Position numbers and translations under genes: made by a program. A DNA stretch of 64,000 nt, from contig CALBKM010000030.1 of NCBI GenBank assembly GCA_937895705.1, positions 1-64,000 of the forward strand, given 5' to 3'. Each line of letters starts with the position of its first letter. The first letter of the stretch is position 1. Of this stretch, positions 37,479 to 46,498 are shown one piece after another. Source of the stretch: an uncultured Clostridia bacterium. GTDB lineage: Bacteria; Bacillota; Clostridia; Lachnospirales; Lachnospiraceae. The notes below the pieces were generated by a model that had not been told where the DNA came from, did not search any database, and was given only the letters and a program-made list of their open reading frames with translations.

Positions 37479-40169
37479 ATGTGTAGGAACGATATTCCTG
37501 ATGAACGGTTAAGAGTTTTTATTAGTTCGGCACAGAGTAATGAAGGTGGTTTTGCGTGGAGTGAGGTTAGACATAGAATTAAGGAGTATCTGAAGGAGTG
37601 TCCGTATCTTAATCCATTTATCATGGAAGACGTTGCTTCCACTATGAAATCTGGTCAGTTTTACCAGAGGCAGTTGCTTCGAGCAGATATTGTTGTTTTA
37701 TTGGTTAAGGGAGAAGTAAGAAACGGGACAGCTACGGAGTACGCCTTAGCAACTACACACAAAAAACCTATGCTGATTTATTTTTTAGAAGATGATACGA
37801 TTCCTGAGTTAAGTGTAGTTAAAATTAAAAGGGATGTGCAAGAAAATGACTATTGTACATATCGTTCAATCCCGGATTTTAATAATATCGAGAAGGAGGT
37901 TCGAAAGAATGTTATAGAAAGTGTTATTCGTTATTTCCAAGACATGGCTTGTCAGGACGAATATATAGGGGTGTGTGAGGAGACAATGTCCTTACCTAAC
38001 GAGCTTCAGCAGTCTACGCATGGGGTGCCAACTAAAACTGCAATTGCGTTGTTCAGTAGCTGTTACAACCACATATATGATTTGCTTGGTATTCCACAGG
38101 TAAAGGGACAAGAGGATTCTGAGCAGTCAGTGTTGCACAACCTTGGGGTGACGGCATTGGATTGGTTGGTTACTGGCCAGGGGTGTATTGCAGATCAGGA
38201 TATATTGGCTTTGATTGATTGCTGTGCTAGCTTGTATTTGGATAGTGAATGGTTGAATCAGCGTTGGAATGCAATTCGATATGAAATGTCCGGAGATATT
38301 GATAAAGCACTAATGGCTGAAAATCAAGCTCTTTCTTTGGCGAGAACGTCGGAAATGCCACCGTGGATTGTGGCTAATATTTTGATTGACTGTAGAAATA
38401 TAGAGAATGAAATTTTAAATAGAGAGCAGAAATTCTTTGCTAAGGGAGATGGTCAGAAGGAATTGGATGAGCTGAATACAATTGTTTATTTGCCAGTGCT
38501 TGATCGTTACCTTGGTAACGTGTATGATGCTCTTGTAAAAGAAACAGAGAAATTCAAGATGGCTAATCCGGAAACGATATTTATGGGAACTAATATTGGC
38601 AGTATCATTAATGACGTGGAGAATTATTTTTTTACAGCTATATTATATGGTTCGTATACACATATGTTAATTGCGCGTGATTTACTTGCCAAGGTTTTGT
38701 GCCAGTATGATGAAATTGTAGGAGGGGAACCGCTTTTATTTGATAGCATAAAATTATTGGTTTTAAACGGGAATACAAAAACGTTCCAAAAGATTATAGG
38801 AAACAAATGGGATAAGGCATATCTTTCAGTGACGTCTGGTGCTGATGAGCTCTGGTACTTAACGGACAGAGTTGTTAGTTCTTCTAAAGATTCTATGAAA
38901 CGAGAGGTACTTGCTAAACTAGGGTTGTATATGACGGATGAATGTTTTGCTGAAGCAGAAGAATATTTAAAGAATGCTGCGACTTCTGTTTATTGGGGAA
39001 TATCTGAGGAGTTTTTTGAATGTATTTACCAGAACATTAGTCGATTGAATATGGTTTGTGTAACAAAAATACTAACAGAAATTATTCGTGAAAAGCGTTT
39101 TCATTTGGGAAGAAAGTTGGCAAATATTTTGTTATGTTTACGCATGGATGGTGTTTCTAACGATGTGCAGATAATCTTTTGCAATGTACTCAAAGAGAAG
39201 TTGAGCTTTATTGTTAGTAATGGAGGAACTCCGCAGTTCATTGCAACTTTAGTTAATCAAAATAAAGAAGTTTTTGAAGTCCTTGCGTCCGTACCAGATA
39301 ATGGCTTAGACGGAACAGAAAAAATTTTTTATGAGATAAATACAGGGAGTGGTGACTGGAATCAAGTTATCGCTGACAAAATAGAGATAGCCAGGCAACA
39401 GTTTGAAGCAAATAAAACGCCTGGTATATATAATGGATTCTATGAAAAACCGTATGCGACAATCAAGAACGCGATTCGTGAGCACTATACTACCGACATG
39501 GCAAGAGTTATTAACGAGCGTTTGATCCCGTTGTGCGTTGATGTATTAACTAGTCAGGTGCCTGCTAATGTGAAGGAAGAATGTATTGGTTGTCTTTGCG
39601 ATACATTAGTATATTCAAATCGCGGAGATGTTGTTCTGACACAAGAGTTAGTAGATGCGATTGCAAACTTTGATGTATCTGAAACTCGAACAATTATGGG
39701 GCGTTCTAAAGGGGTCTTGGTATGTCGGGTACTTATGCTGAAAATTATTACCGGAATAGCTGATAAGGACGAAATGATGGAGTGGTGTTTTGAATTCACA
39801 AAGAAAGATTCTTCCACAAAGGTTGCCCTTGCAGAGTGTGTAGAGCAATATCTACGTTATTATGTACAGGAACCTATGAAAATTGATGCGATGATTCTTT
39901 CTATTGTTCTTCAGTGCTTTGAGGATGAGTATTGGCCAGTACGAAGGTTGGCTTGTAATTGTCTTGGGAAACTGTTGATTACCCGTTATAAGGAACGTGT
40001 TGAATGTAAACTTTACGAGGGAGCAATTGATCCGTCTCATTACGTTAGAAATCATCTGCTGAGGATGTGTAAAAAGGGGGAGATTGAAGTTGTATCTGTT
40101 TCGGAACGTATAATTGATATTTTGAAAAATGACGCTAATTTTGCGATTCGAACATATGCAAATAATTAA
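37479..40169 (+). CDS. DUF4062/TIR-like protein with helical repeat C terminus (putative defence effector)
   Basis: An 896-residue protein. Residues about 10-150 resemble DUF4062, a family related to TIR and nucleoside deoxyribosyltransferase folds: LRVFISSAQS, an acidic MED at 49-51, ADIVVLLVKGE, and GTATEYALA with Glu87 as the candidate catalytic residue. The remaining 740 residues are alpha-helical, ending in HEAT-like repeats (for example WPVRRLACNCLGKLL). AAAGGAGG at 37464-37471 sets the start. A longer frame from 37251 runs through the palindromes. Codon use is AT-rich. It pairs with the HEPN-like gene downstream. A role in NAD or nucleotide depletion is inference. Confidence 0.72.
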   Translation: MCRNDIPDERLRVFISSAQSNEGGFAWSEVRHRIKEYLKECPYLNPFIMEDVASTMKSGQFYQRQLLRADIVVLLVKGEVRNGTATEYALATTHKKPMLIYFLEDDTIPELSVVKIKRDVQENDYCTYRSIPDFNNIEKEVRKNVIESVIRYFQDMACQDEYIGVCEETMSLPNELQQSTHGVPTKTAIALFSSCYNHIYDLLGIPQVKGQEDSEQSVLHNLGVTALDWLVTGQGCIADQDILALIDCCASLYLDSEWLNQRWNAIRYEMSGDIDKALMAENQALSLARTSEMPPWIVANILIDCRNIENEILNREQKFFAKGDGQKELDELNTIVYLPVLDRYLGNVYDALVKETEKFKMANPETIFMGTNIGSIINDVENYFFTAILYGSYTHMLIARDLLAKVLCQYDEIVGGEPLLFDSIKLLVLNGNTKTFQKIIGNKWDKAYLSVTSGADELWYLTDRVVSSSKDSMKREVLAKLGLYMTDECFAEAEEYLKNAATSVYWGISEEFFECIYQNISRLNMVCVTKILTEIIREKRFHLGRKLANILLCLRMDGVSNDVQIIFCNVLKEKLSFIVSNGGTPQFIATLVNQNKEVFEVLASVPDNGLDGTEKIFYEINTGSGDWNQVIADKIEIARQQFEANKTPGIYNGFYEKPYATIKNAIREHYTTDMARVINERLIPLCVDVLTSQVPANVKEECIGCLCDTLVYSNRGDVVLTQELVDAIANFDVSETRTIMGRSKGVLVCRVLMLKIITGIADKDEMMEWCFEFTKKDSSTKVALAECVEQYLRYYVQEPMKIDAMILSIVLQCFEDEYWPVRRLACNCLGKLLITRYKERVECKLYEGAIDPSHYVRNHLLRMCKKGEIEVVSVSERIIDILKNDANFAIRTYANN

Positions 40170-40244
40170 TGAGGAGGGCCTAAATTAGTTGTATTAGAGG
40201 TTATGGCGAAATGGAGAGTGCTTTTATCCAAGGAGGTATAAATT

Positions 40245-40889
40245 ATGGATACTGCAACAAGGGAATTATTAAATGGAATTATGGTTTATGCAGAAATAAT
40301 GAATAACACCAATATCAAATTTCATGAGTTAATTGAACACAATACGGACAAACAACTTCATGAAAATGAACAACTGTTTTACGAAATCATATCAGAGATA
40401 ATGAGATTACTTCCATTTAAACGGATATCGAAAGAACTAGATTGTAAGTCAGGGATATTGTTGTTTGGGACGAAAATTCCATTTTTGATACAGGATTATC
40501 AAAGGATAATTGATAATCCTGTATATAAGCAGATATTGGAAGATATATCGATTGTGAGAAATAAGTTTATACATGAACCTCATAATATTCATGCAGCTTT
40601 TTATGTTGGAGGGAAAACATCATGCTCTATGGGGCTGTACTATAAAACTAAGCTGTGTTCTATAAGTACTATAAAATTGACAAATATAATTTTTGAATTG
40701 AACATGATGTTTGAGAAACTTCAGAAATTTTTCATGGAACAAGCTGATGCTTGTGGTGAAGAATACAAGGAGTATCCGTGCTATAAGGTGATGGACAGTT
40801 ATGATTTTAAGAAGTATAATATAGAGTACCCGAGAGTACCTGAATGGATGTTAAACGAACCGGAGGAAGACTTTGATTTTGTGTTATAA
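40245..40889 (+). CDS. HEPN-like protein (putative RNase partner)
   Basis: A 214-residue helical protein that I do not recognise by name. It contains the RNase hallmark of HEPN domains, an Rx4H motif with polar residue after the Arg: Arg105-Asn106 and His110 in IVRNKFIHEPH. Long helices lie on both sides. A strong AAGGAGG (40230-40236) precedes the ATG. It follows the DUF4062 gene by 75 bases on the same strand and ends before a terminator, so the two likely form one unit. Confidence 0.65.
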   Translation: MDTATRELLNGIMVYAEIMNNTNIKFHELIEHNTDKQLHENEQLFYEIISEIMRLLPFKRISKELDCKSGILLFGTKIPFLIQDYQRIIDNPVYKQILEDISIVRNKFIHEPHNIHAAFYVGGKTSCSMGLYYKTKLCSISTIKLTNIIFELNMMFEKLQKFFMEQADACGEEYKEYPCYKVMDSYDFKKYNIEYPRVPEWMLNEPEEDFDFVL

Positions 40890-40957
40890 ATATTTGTGTT
40901 GATAGAACAAAAGATACTTATACTGAATGGATACAGAATGACAAAGCGAGTAAAGAA

Positions 40958-40993
40958 GAAAAGCGAGTTGAGAGGATTAACTCGCTTTTCTTA
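40958..40993. terminator. Bidirectional intrinsic terminator
   Basis: Perfect stem GAAAAGCGAGTT/AACTCGCTTTTC between the HEPN-like gene and the convergent membrane protein gene. Confidence 0.87.
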
Positions 40994-41027
40994 ATTGAAA
41001 TAATCATATTATGTCATACATTGAAGA

Positions 41028-41894
41028 TTAACATTTCTGCATGTCGTTTTTTAGTTTGGTAAATAATGTAATAATACCACTCGCATAAAAGAATGAATCT
41101 ATAAGAAGTTCTTCGCTATTTTCAAAATGTAAAGCTTTCAATACAATTGTTATTAGTAAGGTGAGGTATGCGTTTAAGAGAGAATATTGCTTTAATATCT
41201 TCTCTTTTTTTGAAGGAACTGTTTTGACAGATGGTGGAATCATCAACTTCATAAAAAGGGAAGAGAGGTATCTACAAAATGGAATTACAACAAGGACTAC
41301 TCCGAAAAGATAAGTTTTAACTGTAACATGTTTGTCGAAATATAAATCTAAAGTATCTAAGTAGTCTAGTCCATAATCAACCATAAGAAGTCCTACAAAA
41401 AACAGGAGAAAATAACTATAAAGGAGTAGAAGCAAAGCTTCTTTTAGTTCATCTAAATGAAGCTTTCGTAAAATACATGTGAACAGGTAAGCGAATATTA
41501 TCCAAATAGAGTGTATTATAAACATGGCATAATACACAAGTTTGTAGCCCTTAGGAGTGCAGGATAGGGATAATTCATATCTGTTCTTTTTTTCAAAAGA
41601 GATAGAGATTATATGATAGATAGTATATGTTAGACATGCTATGAAGGAATAAAGAGATATAGAAAGGTAAATGAGACATAATGTTTTCTCTAATGGCTGA
41701 CTGTCATATGTGCTTTTTAGAATGTAAAATGTTAATAAGGCAGTAAAAATTGATAAAAGGAAGATATCTAAAAACATTAATCTTTTTAGATATCTGCGAT
41801 AATTATCTTGAATGGTAACACCTGAGTGGCTTAAAAGGCGCTTGTAATATGATTTGATGGAATGTGTTTCTATCTTTTGTTTTCTCGTTGACAT
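41028..41894 (-). CDS. Multi-pass membrane protein of unknown function
   Basis: Not recognised. The 288 residues contain about seven hydrophobic segments (around 42-62, 72-92, 117-140, 150-170, 193-213, 240-258 and 265-282) after a basic cytosolic start. No motif is evident. It is AT-rich like the rest of the island and transcribed against it. It could be an island-linked membrane effector or unrelated cargo. The ribosome site GGAGGATATACAT is strong. Confidence 0.7.
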   Translation of the reverse strand: MSTRKQKIETHSIKSYYKRLLSHSGVTIQDNYRRYLKRLMFLDIFLLSIFTALLTFYILKSTYDSQPLEKTLCLIYLSISLYSFIACLTYTIYHIISISFEKKNRYELSLSCTPKGYKLVYYAMFIIHSIWIIFAYLFTCILRKLHLDELKEALLLLLYSYFLLFFVGLLMVDYGLDYLDTLDLYFDKHVTVKTYLFGVVLVVIPFCRYLSSLFMKLMIPPSVKTVPSKKEKILKQYSLLNAYLTLLITIVLKALHFENSEELLIDSFFYASGIITLFTKLKNDMQKC

Positions 41895-42064
41895 ATGTAT
41901 ATCCTCCAGTTTAAAGTTGATAAAAACATTATACGAAAATTAATGATTTATGGCAAGTATATTTGTGTGAAACTAAAGCTGTAATCAAGTGTTTGGGCGA
42001 AAGAAAATGGAGATTTATAATGGCTGGAGGTGTTTTGGGAATAGTAGAACGAAAAATAGAATTA

Positions 42065-42093
42065 TTGACATTGTTCGGCTAGCGGTGTAAAAT
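42065..42093 (+). promoter_or_regulatory. Promoter of the LlaJI-type operon
   Basis: Consensus TTGACA (42065-42070), a 17-base spacer and TAAAAT (42088-42093), 53 bases before the HTH gene. Confidence 0.75.
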
Positions 42094-42145
42094 AATATAT
42101 GTTAGAATGTATTATATTTTTAGAACATTTTGAGGTGGTATCAAG

Positions 42146-42346
42146 ATGGAATATATGACTATTCAATGTGCCTCTGCAAGATGGGGGATATCAGAAAGAA
42201 GGATACAGACTCTTTGTACAACTGGAAGACTTGAGGGGGCTCAAAAATTTGGACGTCAGTGGGCTATTCCTGAAGGAACAGAAAAACCTGACGATGCAAG
42301 GATAAAAAGTGGACGTTACATTAAAGAGAACGCAAGTGAAAAATAA
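42146..42346 (+). CDS. Small HTH protein (excisionase/MerR-like winged helix)
   Basis: A 66-residue protein with a single winged-helix unit: MTIQCASARWGISERRIQTLCTTGRLEGAQKFGRQWAIPEG. This is the pattern of HTH_17/excisionase-type DNA-binding proteins. It is the first gene after the operon promoter and precedes the methylases by 20 bases. A controller role for the restriction system is likely. It is not the classical C-protein fold. Confidence 0.8.
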   Translation: MEYMTIQCASARWGISERRIQTLCTTGRLEGAQKFGRQWAIPEGTEKPDDARIKSGRYIKENASEK

Positions 42347-42366
42347 TAACAAACGAGGTATTCATT

Positions 42367-43596
42367 GTGAACAAAACTGTAAAAAAAGCAGGAGTTACAG
42401 CACGTGATGTTCTGGAAAGAATTGAATATGCTGAGATAGAGAACTTAATTCTGAATCAAGAGTATGATTTTGTGGATTTTTTCTGCGGTGCGGGAGGTAT
42501 GTCATACGGTTTTCATCAGATGTCTGAACTTACAGGACGTTTAAGATGGGCAGGTGCAATTGATATTGATAAACATGCGATTGATACATATGAGCATAAT
42601 TATGGCCATAGACCAGAAAATATTAATCTTGGCGAAGCTACAATTGAAGAGATTAGGTCTGCACTTGATTTAAAGGATGGTAATGAGCTGATTTTGATTG
42701 GATGTGCTCCATGCCAAGGTTTTTCTTCACATAGGAAAAAGGATCATCGAGGACCAGACTCTAGAAATACATTAGTCGGCCGCTTTGCAGAAATTGCAGT
42801 AGAGCTTCAACCTAAAATGATTATCATGGAAAATGTTCCTGACCTTATGGCGAAGAAACACTGGCATCATTTTCAGGCATTTAAGGATACGGTGGAAGCG
42901 GCTGGTTATCATATCGCAGTCAAGATTTTGGGAATGGCCGATTATGGAACTCCGCAGTCTCGTTTTCGCACAGTTTTGATAGCAGCCAAGGATTTTATTC
43001 CAACTTTACCAGAACCGGTTTTTGCAGCGGAACAGTACAGGACTGTTCGGGATGCTATAGGGGATCTTCCTAAGTTACAGGCGGGCGAAAAAGATTCTAA
43101 AGACCCAATGCATATGACATCGCGTCACCGCAAGGAAACTATCGAGATATTGAAACAAGTGCCTAAGGATGGGGGAAACCGCCCTAAAGGTGTAGGACCG
43201 CAGTGCCTTGATAAAGTTGAAGGGTTCTATGATGTTTATGGTAGACTTGCATGGGACAAAACCGCAGTTACGATTACAGCAAGATGTAGAACACCTTCGT
43301 GTGGACGATTTGTTCATCCGGAACAGGACCGTGGCCTTTCGGTAAGAGAGGCGGCACTTCTTCAAGGGTTTCCAAAGGATTTCTATTTTGAAGGGCCGTT
43401 TGATGATAAGTATAAGCAAATTGGAAATGCCGTATCGCCAATTTTTTCGACAGCGTTGGCAGGGCATGTGCTAACCATGCTAGCAGGACAAAATCATGCA
43501 GAGGTAGAGGAGCCTATTACAGCACCTACATTTGGTTCATATAGTGGAATGATTGCTCATGTTAAGCAACAGAAATCATTGAAGGGGAAAAAATAA
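42367..43596 (+). CDS. DNA (cytosine-5) methyltransferase, LlaJI type M1
   Basis: A 409-residue C5 methylase. Motif I is FFCGAGGMSYGF, motif IV catalytic CAPCQGFSSH, motif VI ENVPDL, motif VIII QSRFRTV and motif X IGNAVSP. It starts with GTG at 42367 after AACGAGG. The next methylase begins two bases after its stop. Two paired C5 methylases before a McrB-like protein match LlaJI, whose asymmetric site needs one methylase per strand. The site GACGC is known for LlaJI; for this system it is only a hypothesis. Confidence 0.92.
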   Translation: MNKTVKKAGVTARDVLERIEYAEIENLILNQEYDFVDFFCGAGGMSYGFHQMSELTGRLRWAGAIDIDKHAIDTYEHNYGHRPENINLGEATIEEIRSALDLKDGNELILIGCAPCQGFSSHRKKDHRGPDSRNTLVGRFAEIAVELQPKMIIMENVPDLMAKKHWHHFQAFKDTVEAAGYHIAVKILGMADYGTPQSRFRTVLIAAKDFIPTLPEPVFAAEQYRTVRDAIGDLPKLQAGEKDSKDPMHMTSRHRKETIEILKQVPKDGGNRPKGVGPQCLDKVEGFYDVYGRLAWDKTAVTITARCRTPSCGRFVHPEQDRGLSVREAALLQGFPKDFYFEGPFDDKYKQIGNAVSPIFSTALAGHVLTMLAGQNHAEVEEPITAPTFGSYSGMIAHVKQQKSLKGKK

Positions 43597-43598
43597 TT

Positions 43599-44642
43599 AT
43601 GCCAAAGTACAGAGTTATTGATTGTTTTTGCGGTGCAGGTGGACTTTCTCTTGGCTTTGAAAGAGCTGGTTTTGAGGTTGTATATGCATTTGATTTTGCA
43701 GAGGATACGATAAAAACATATAAAAACAATTCCAAATATCATTCAGGGCCAGCTTTCGTAAGAGATATTCATAATGTTAGTAGAAAGAGTATTGAAAAAG
43801 ATTTAGGACATAAACTTGGCACCATTGATGTCGTAATCGGAGGACCGCCATGCCAGGGATTTAGTGTGCAACGTCGCGGTAGTGATGAAGATCCTCGTAA
43901 TGAGCTTGTTTTAGAGTATGTACGACTGTTGAAGGAAATTAAGCCGAAGATGTTTATTATGGAAAATGTGGGCGGCATTTTATCAGAGAGAGGAAAACCT
44001 TTTGTTAAAGCACTGTTTGATAATATGACAGAAGCGGGATATTCTATTCAGCAAAAAAAATTGGTGGCTTCGAACTATGGGGTGCCGCAAGACCGAACGA
44101 GAGTTATTATTGTAGGAGAGCTCATGAGTAGTGGTAAAGCTACATTTGCTTATCCAGAACCTGATCAAGGGCCTAAGAAAACCGTTCGTGAAGCAATTGT
44201 TGATTTGGTTGATAAAGATGAGACGGTTATTGCTAATCATAAAGCAGATAAACTATCTCCAGTTAATTTAAAACGGATTCAGTCGATTACGGAGGGGCAG
44301 GGACATGATTCTCTCCCGGAGGACTTACAATTGGAGTGCCATAAGAAAAATAAAAACCATCGTCATCTTGATACTTATGGAAGAATGGCGTGGGACCAAC
44401 CTTCTCCGACAATAACGGCTAGATTTGATAGTTTTTCAAGAGGTCGGTTTGGTCATCCAGAGTTGGATCGTACAATTACATTGCGAGAAGGAGCTCGTTT
44501 GCAGACATTTCCTGATGATTTTGAATTTCTAGGGACTAAAGTAGAGGTGGCTAAACAGATAGGAAATGCTGTACCGCCTGTTTTGGCTGAGCGAATAGCC
44601 CAACAGGTGAAAAAATGTCTTAATAGTTCAAACAAAGGATAG
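43599..44642 (+). CDS. DNA (cytosine-5) methyltransferase, LlaJI type M2
   Basis: A 347-residue C5 methylase. Motif I is DCFCGAGGLSLGFERAGF, motif IV GGPPCQGFSVQRR, motif VI MENVGG, motif VIII QDRTRVI and motif X IGNAVPP. The target-recognition region is short (about 195-275). It is packed two bases after M1 and 12 bases before the McrB-like gene. It probably methylates the strand complementary to that of M1. Confidence 0.92.
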   Translation: MPKYRVIDCFCGAGGLSLGFERAGFEVVYAFDFAEDTIKTYKNNSKYHSGPAFVRDIHNVSRKSIEKDLGHKLGTIDVVIGGPPCQGFSVQRRGSDEDPRNELVLEYVRLLKEIKPKMFIMENVGGILSERGKPFVKALFDNMTEAGYSIQQKKLVASNYGVPQDRTRVIIVGELMSSGKATFAYPEPDQGPKKTVREAIVDLVDKDETVIANHKADKLSPVNLKRIQSITEGQGHDSLPEDLQLECHKKNKNHRHLDTYGRMAWDQPSPTITARFDSFSRGRFGHPELDRTITLREGARLQTFPDDFEFLGTKVEVAKQIGNAVPPVLAERIAQQVKKCLNSSNKG

Positions 44643-44654
44643 GAGGTATTGAAT

Positions 44655-46490
44655 ATGCCGACAATATTTGATCATTGGCCATCGGGTGCTAGGGACACAA
44701 CAGAATTTCCTAAAGTTAATATCAGTATTGATGCAGTTTTGCGCGAACATCTCAATGCATTTATCAAAATGGATGGTATTGGTTGGACTGACTACGATGC
44801 TATGAATGTGGTAAGCGGAGCTGAAATGACAGGTTCTCGTTTGCGTACATATAGAAAAATGTATGAGAAGTTTGGTTTGATTTATCATGAGGAAGGAAAA
44901 GTAAAACTTTCTAGACTAGGCCATCAAATGGCGACCTTAGAGAAGAATCTTTGTGAGAAGAAGGACACAGTGCTGGAGCAGTTGCGGGTTACAGCCATAG
45001 ATATATTATCTCGGTATCAGCTTAAGAATCCAATGGACACCGATCCACTTCCAGCAGATTGTGATGTTTTACCTGCTATCTGTATATGGAAGGCTATGCG
45101 TAAGTTGGATAATAAATTGCATCCTGAAGAAGTTAATAGAGTAATTCTCCGTGTTATGAAGATGGAAGAACTAGATGGTGCTATTGAAAAAATTAAGGCA
45201 GCTAGAGCGCTTTTAGATGGAGATTATGCAGCACAGTCGGAGGCGGTCTTACAAGAGACTTTGGGAAGACCTGTCCATAATGAACAGGTACAAGCACGTA
45301 TTGCACCGTGGTTTTCATTTGTTGGATGGGGAGGATTGATTATTGAGCAAACGGTAGATAATGAAGGCTATCGGAATCTTATCAAGGAGTCCTTATCAAT
45401 AATTGACAAAATATTGGAAAACCAACCTGTCTATTATGAGGCGGAGGATGAAGCTGATTGGATTGCACACTATATTGGTGATCCAGTAGAATACGTTGAC
45501 TGTTGTTTGGATGTAGAGGAAATGCCGAGAGTTGCAGGCGGAACAAATATTCTTTACTATGGTGTTCCAGGTAGCGGAAAGAGTCACGCTATTAACAAGA
45601 TTTGCTCTGATGAGACATATATGGAACGTGTTGTATTTCATCCAGATTATTCTTATTCTGACTTTGTGGGGCAAATTTTGCCGAGACTAGTGAGAGAAGG
45701 CGGGAAAGAAGAAAAAAAACTAACCTATGAGTTTGTCGCAGGACCGTTTACAAATGTTTTAAGTAAAGCAATCAACGATCCTGGTCATATGTATTACCTG
45801 ATTATTGAGGAAATTAACAGAGGAAATGCACCGGCTATTTTTGGAGAAATTTTTCAGTTACTCGATAGAAAAGAAACAGGAAAAGTAGGTGAGAGTGAAT
45901 ACAGTATTGTAAATTATGACATTGCAGATTATGTTTATGGAGATACAAATAAAAGAATACGTATACCGTCAAATATGACATTACTTGCCACGATGAATAC
46001 TTCTGACCAAAACGTTTTTACTTTGGATACAGCATTTCAGAGAAGATGGGATATGCGCCATGTTCCTAATAAGTTTACGGATGCACATGCACATGATATC
46101 ATTGATGGCACCAGAATTAGTTGGGGTGTGTTCGCAGGTGTGGTAAATGACCTCGTTGTAGAAATAAATGCTGATATGGCAGGTTCTGGTGACAAACGTC
46201 TTGGCGCATATTTTGCAAAAACAAGTGAACTTAAGAAGACGGTATTCCCACAGAAAGTATTGAAGTATCTATGGGATGATGCATTCCGCATGGATAAGCA
46301 AGTTGTCTTTGATAAGAGACATACATCGTTGGATAAAGTATTGGAAACGTATCAAGCTACTTCAGAAGACCCGCTGAAGTCAGTTTTAAAAGGTGATGTA
46401 TATCAAAAGATGGTTGATGGAATGAAGAATGAGGGAACATCAGATGGAGCTGATTCGTTAGCGGAGGAAGAGACGAGAGAAGAAATGTAG
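44655..46490 (+). CDS. McrB-like AAA+ GTPase, LlaJI type R1
   Basis: McrB-family motors use GTP to translocate DNA and drive a partner nuclease. The 611 residues have an N-terminal domain without a known fold (1-285), which would read the DNA site. Walker A is GVPGSGKS (303-310) and Walker B LIIEEINRGNAPAIFGEIF. The McrB-specific MNTSDQNVFTLDTAFQRRWD holds the arginine finger. AGGAGG (44641-44646) is eight bases before the ATG at 44655. A TTG at 44649 is too close. It is followed after eight bases by the nuclease gene. Confidence 0.92.
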   Translation: MPTIFDHWPSGARDTTEFPKVNISIDAVLREHLNAFIKMDGIGWTDYDAMNVVSGAEMTGSRLRTYRKMYEKFGLIYHEEGKVKLSRLGHQMATLEKNLCEKKDTVLEQLRVTAIDILSRYQLKNPMDTDPLPADCDVLPAICIWKAMRKLDNKLHPEEVNRVILRVMKMEELDGAIEKIKAARALLDGDYAAQSEAVLQETLGRPVHNEQVQARIAPWFSFVGWGGLIIEQTVDNEGYRNLIKESLSIIDKILENQPVYYEAEDEADWIAHYIGDPVEYVDCCLDVEEMPRVAGGTNILYYGVPGSGKSHAINKICSDETYMERVVFHPDYSYSDFVGQILPRLVREGGKEEKKLTYEFVAGPFTNVLSKAINDPGHMYYLIIEEINRGNAPAIFGEIFQLLDRKETGKVGESEYSIVNYDIADYVYGDTNKRIRIPSNMTLLATMNTSDQNVFTLDTAFQRRWDMRHVPNKFTDAHAHDIIDGTRISWGVFAGVVNDLVVEINADMAGSGDKRLGAYFAKTSELKKTVFPQKVLKYLWDDAFRMDKQVVFDKRHTSLDKVLETYQATSEDPLKSVLKGDVYQKMVDGMKNEGTSDGADSLAEEETREEM

Positions 46491-46498
46491 GAGCGATA

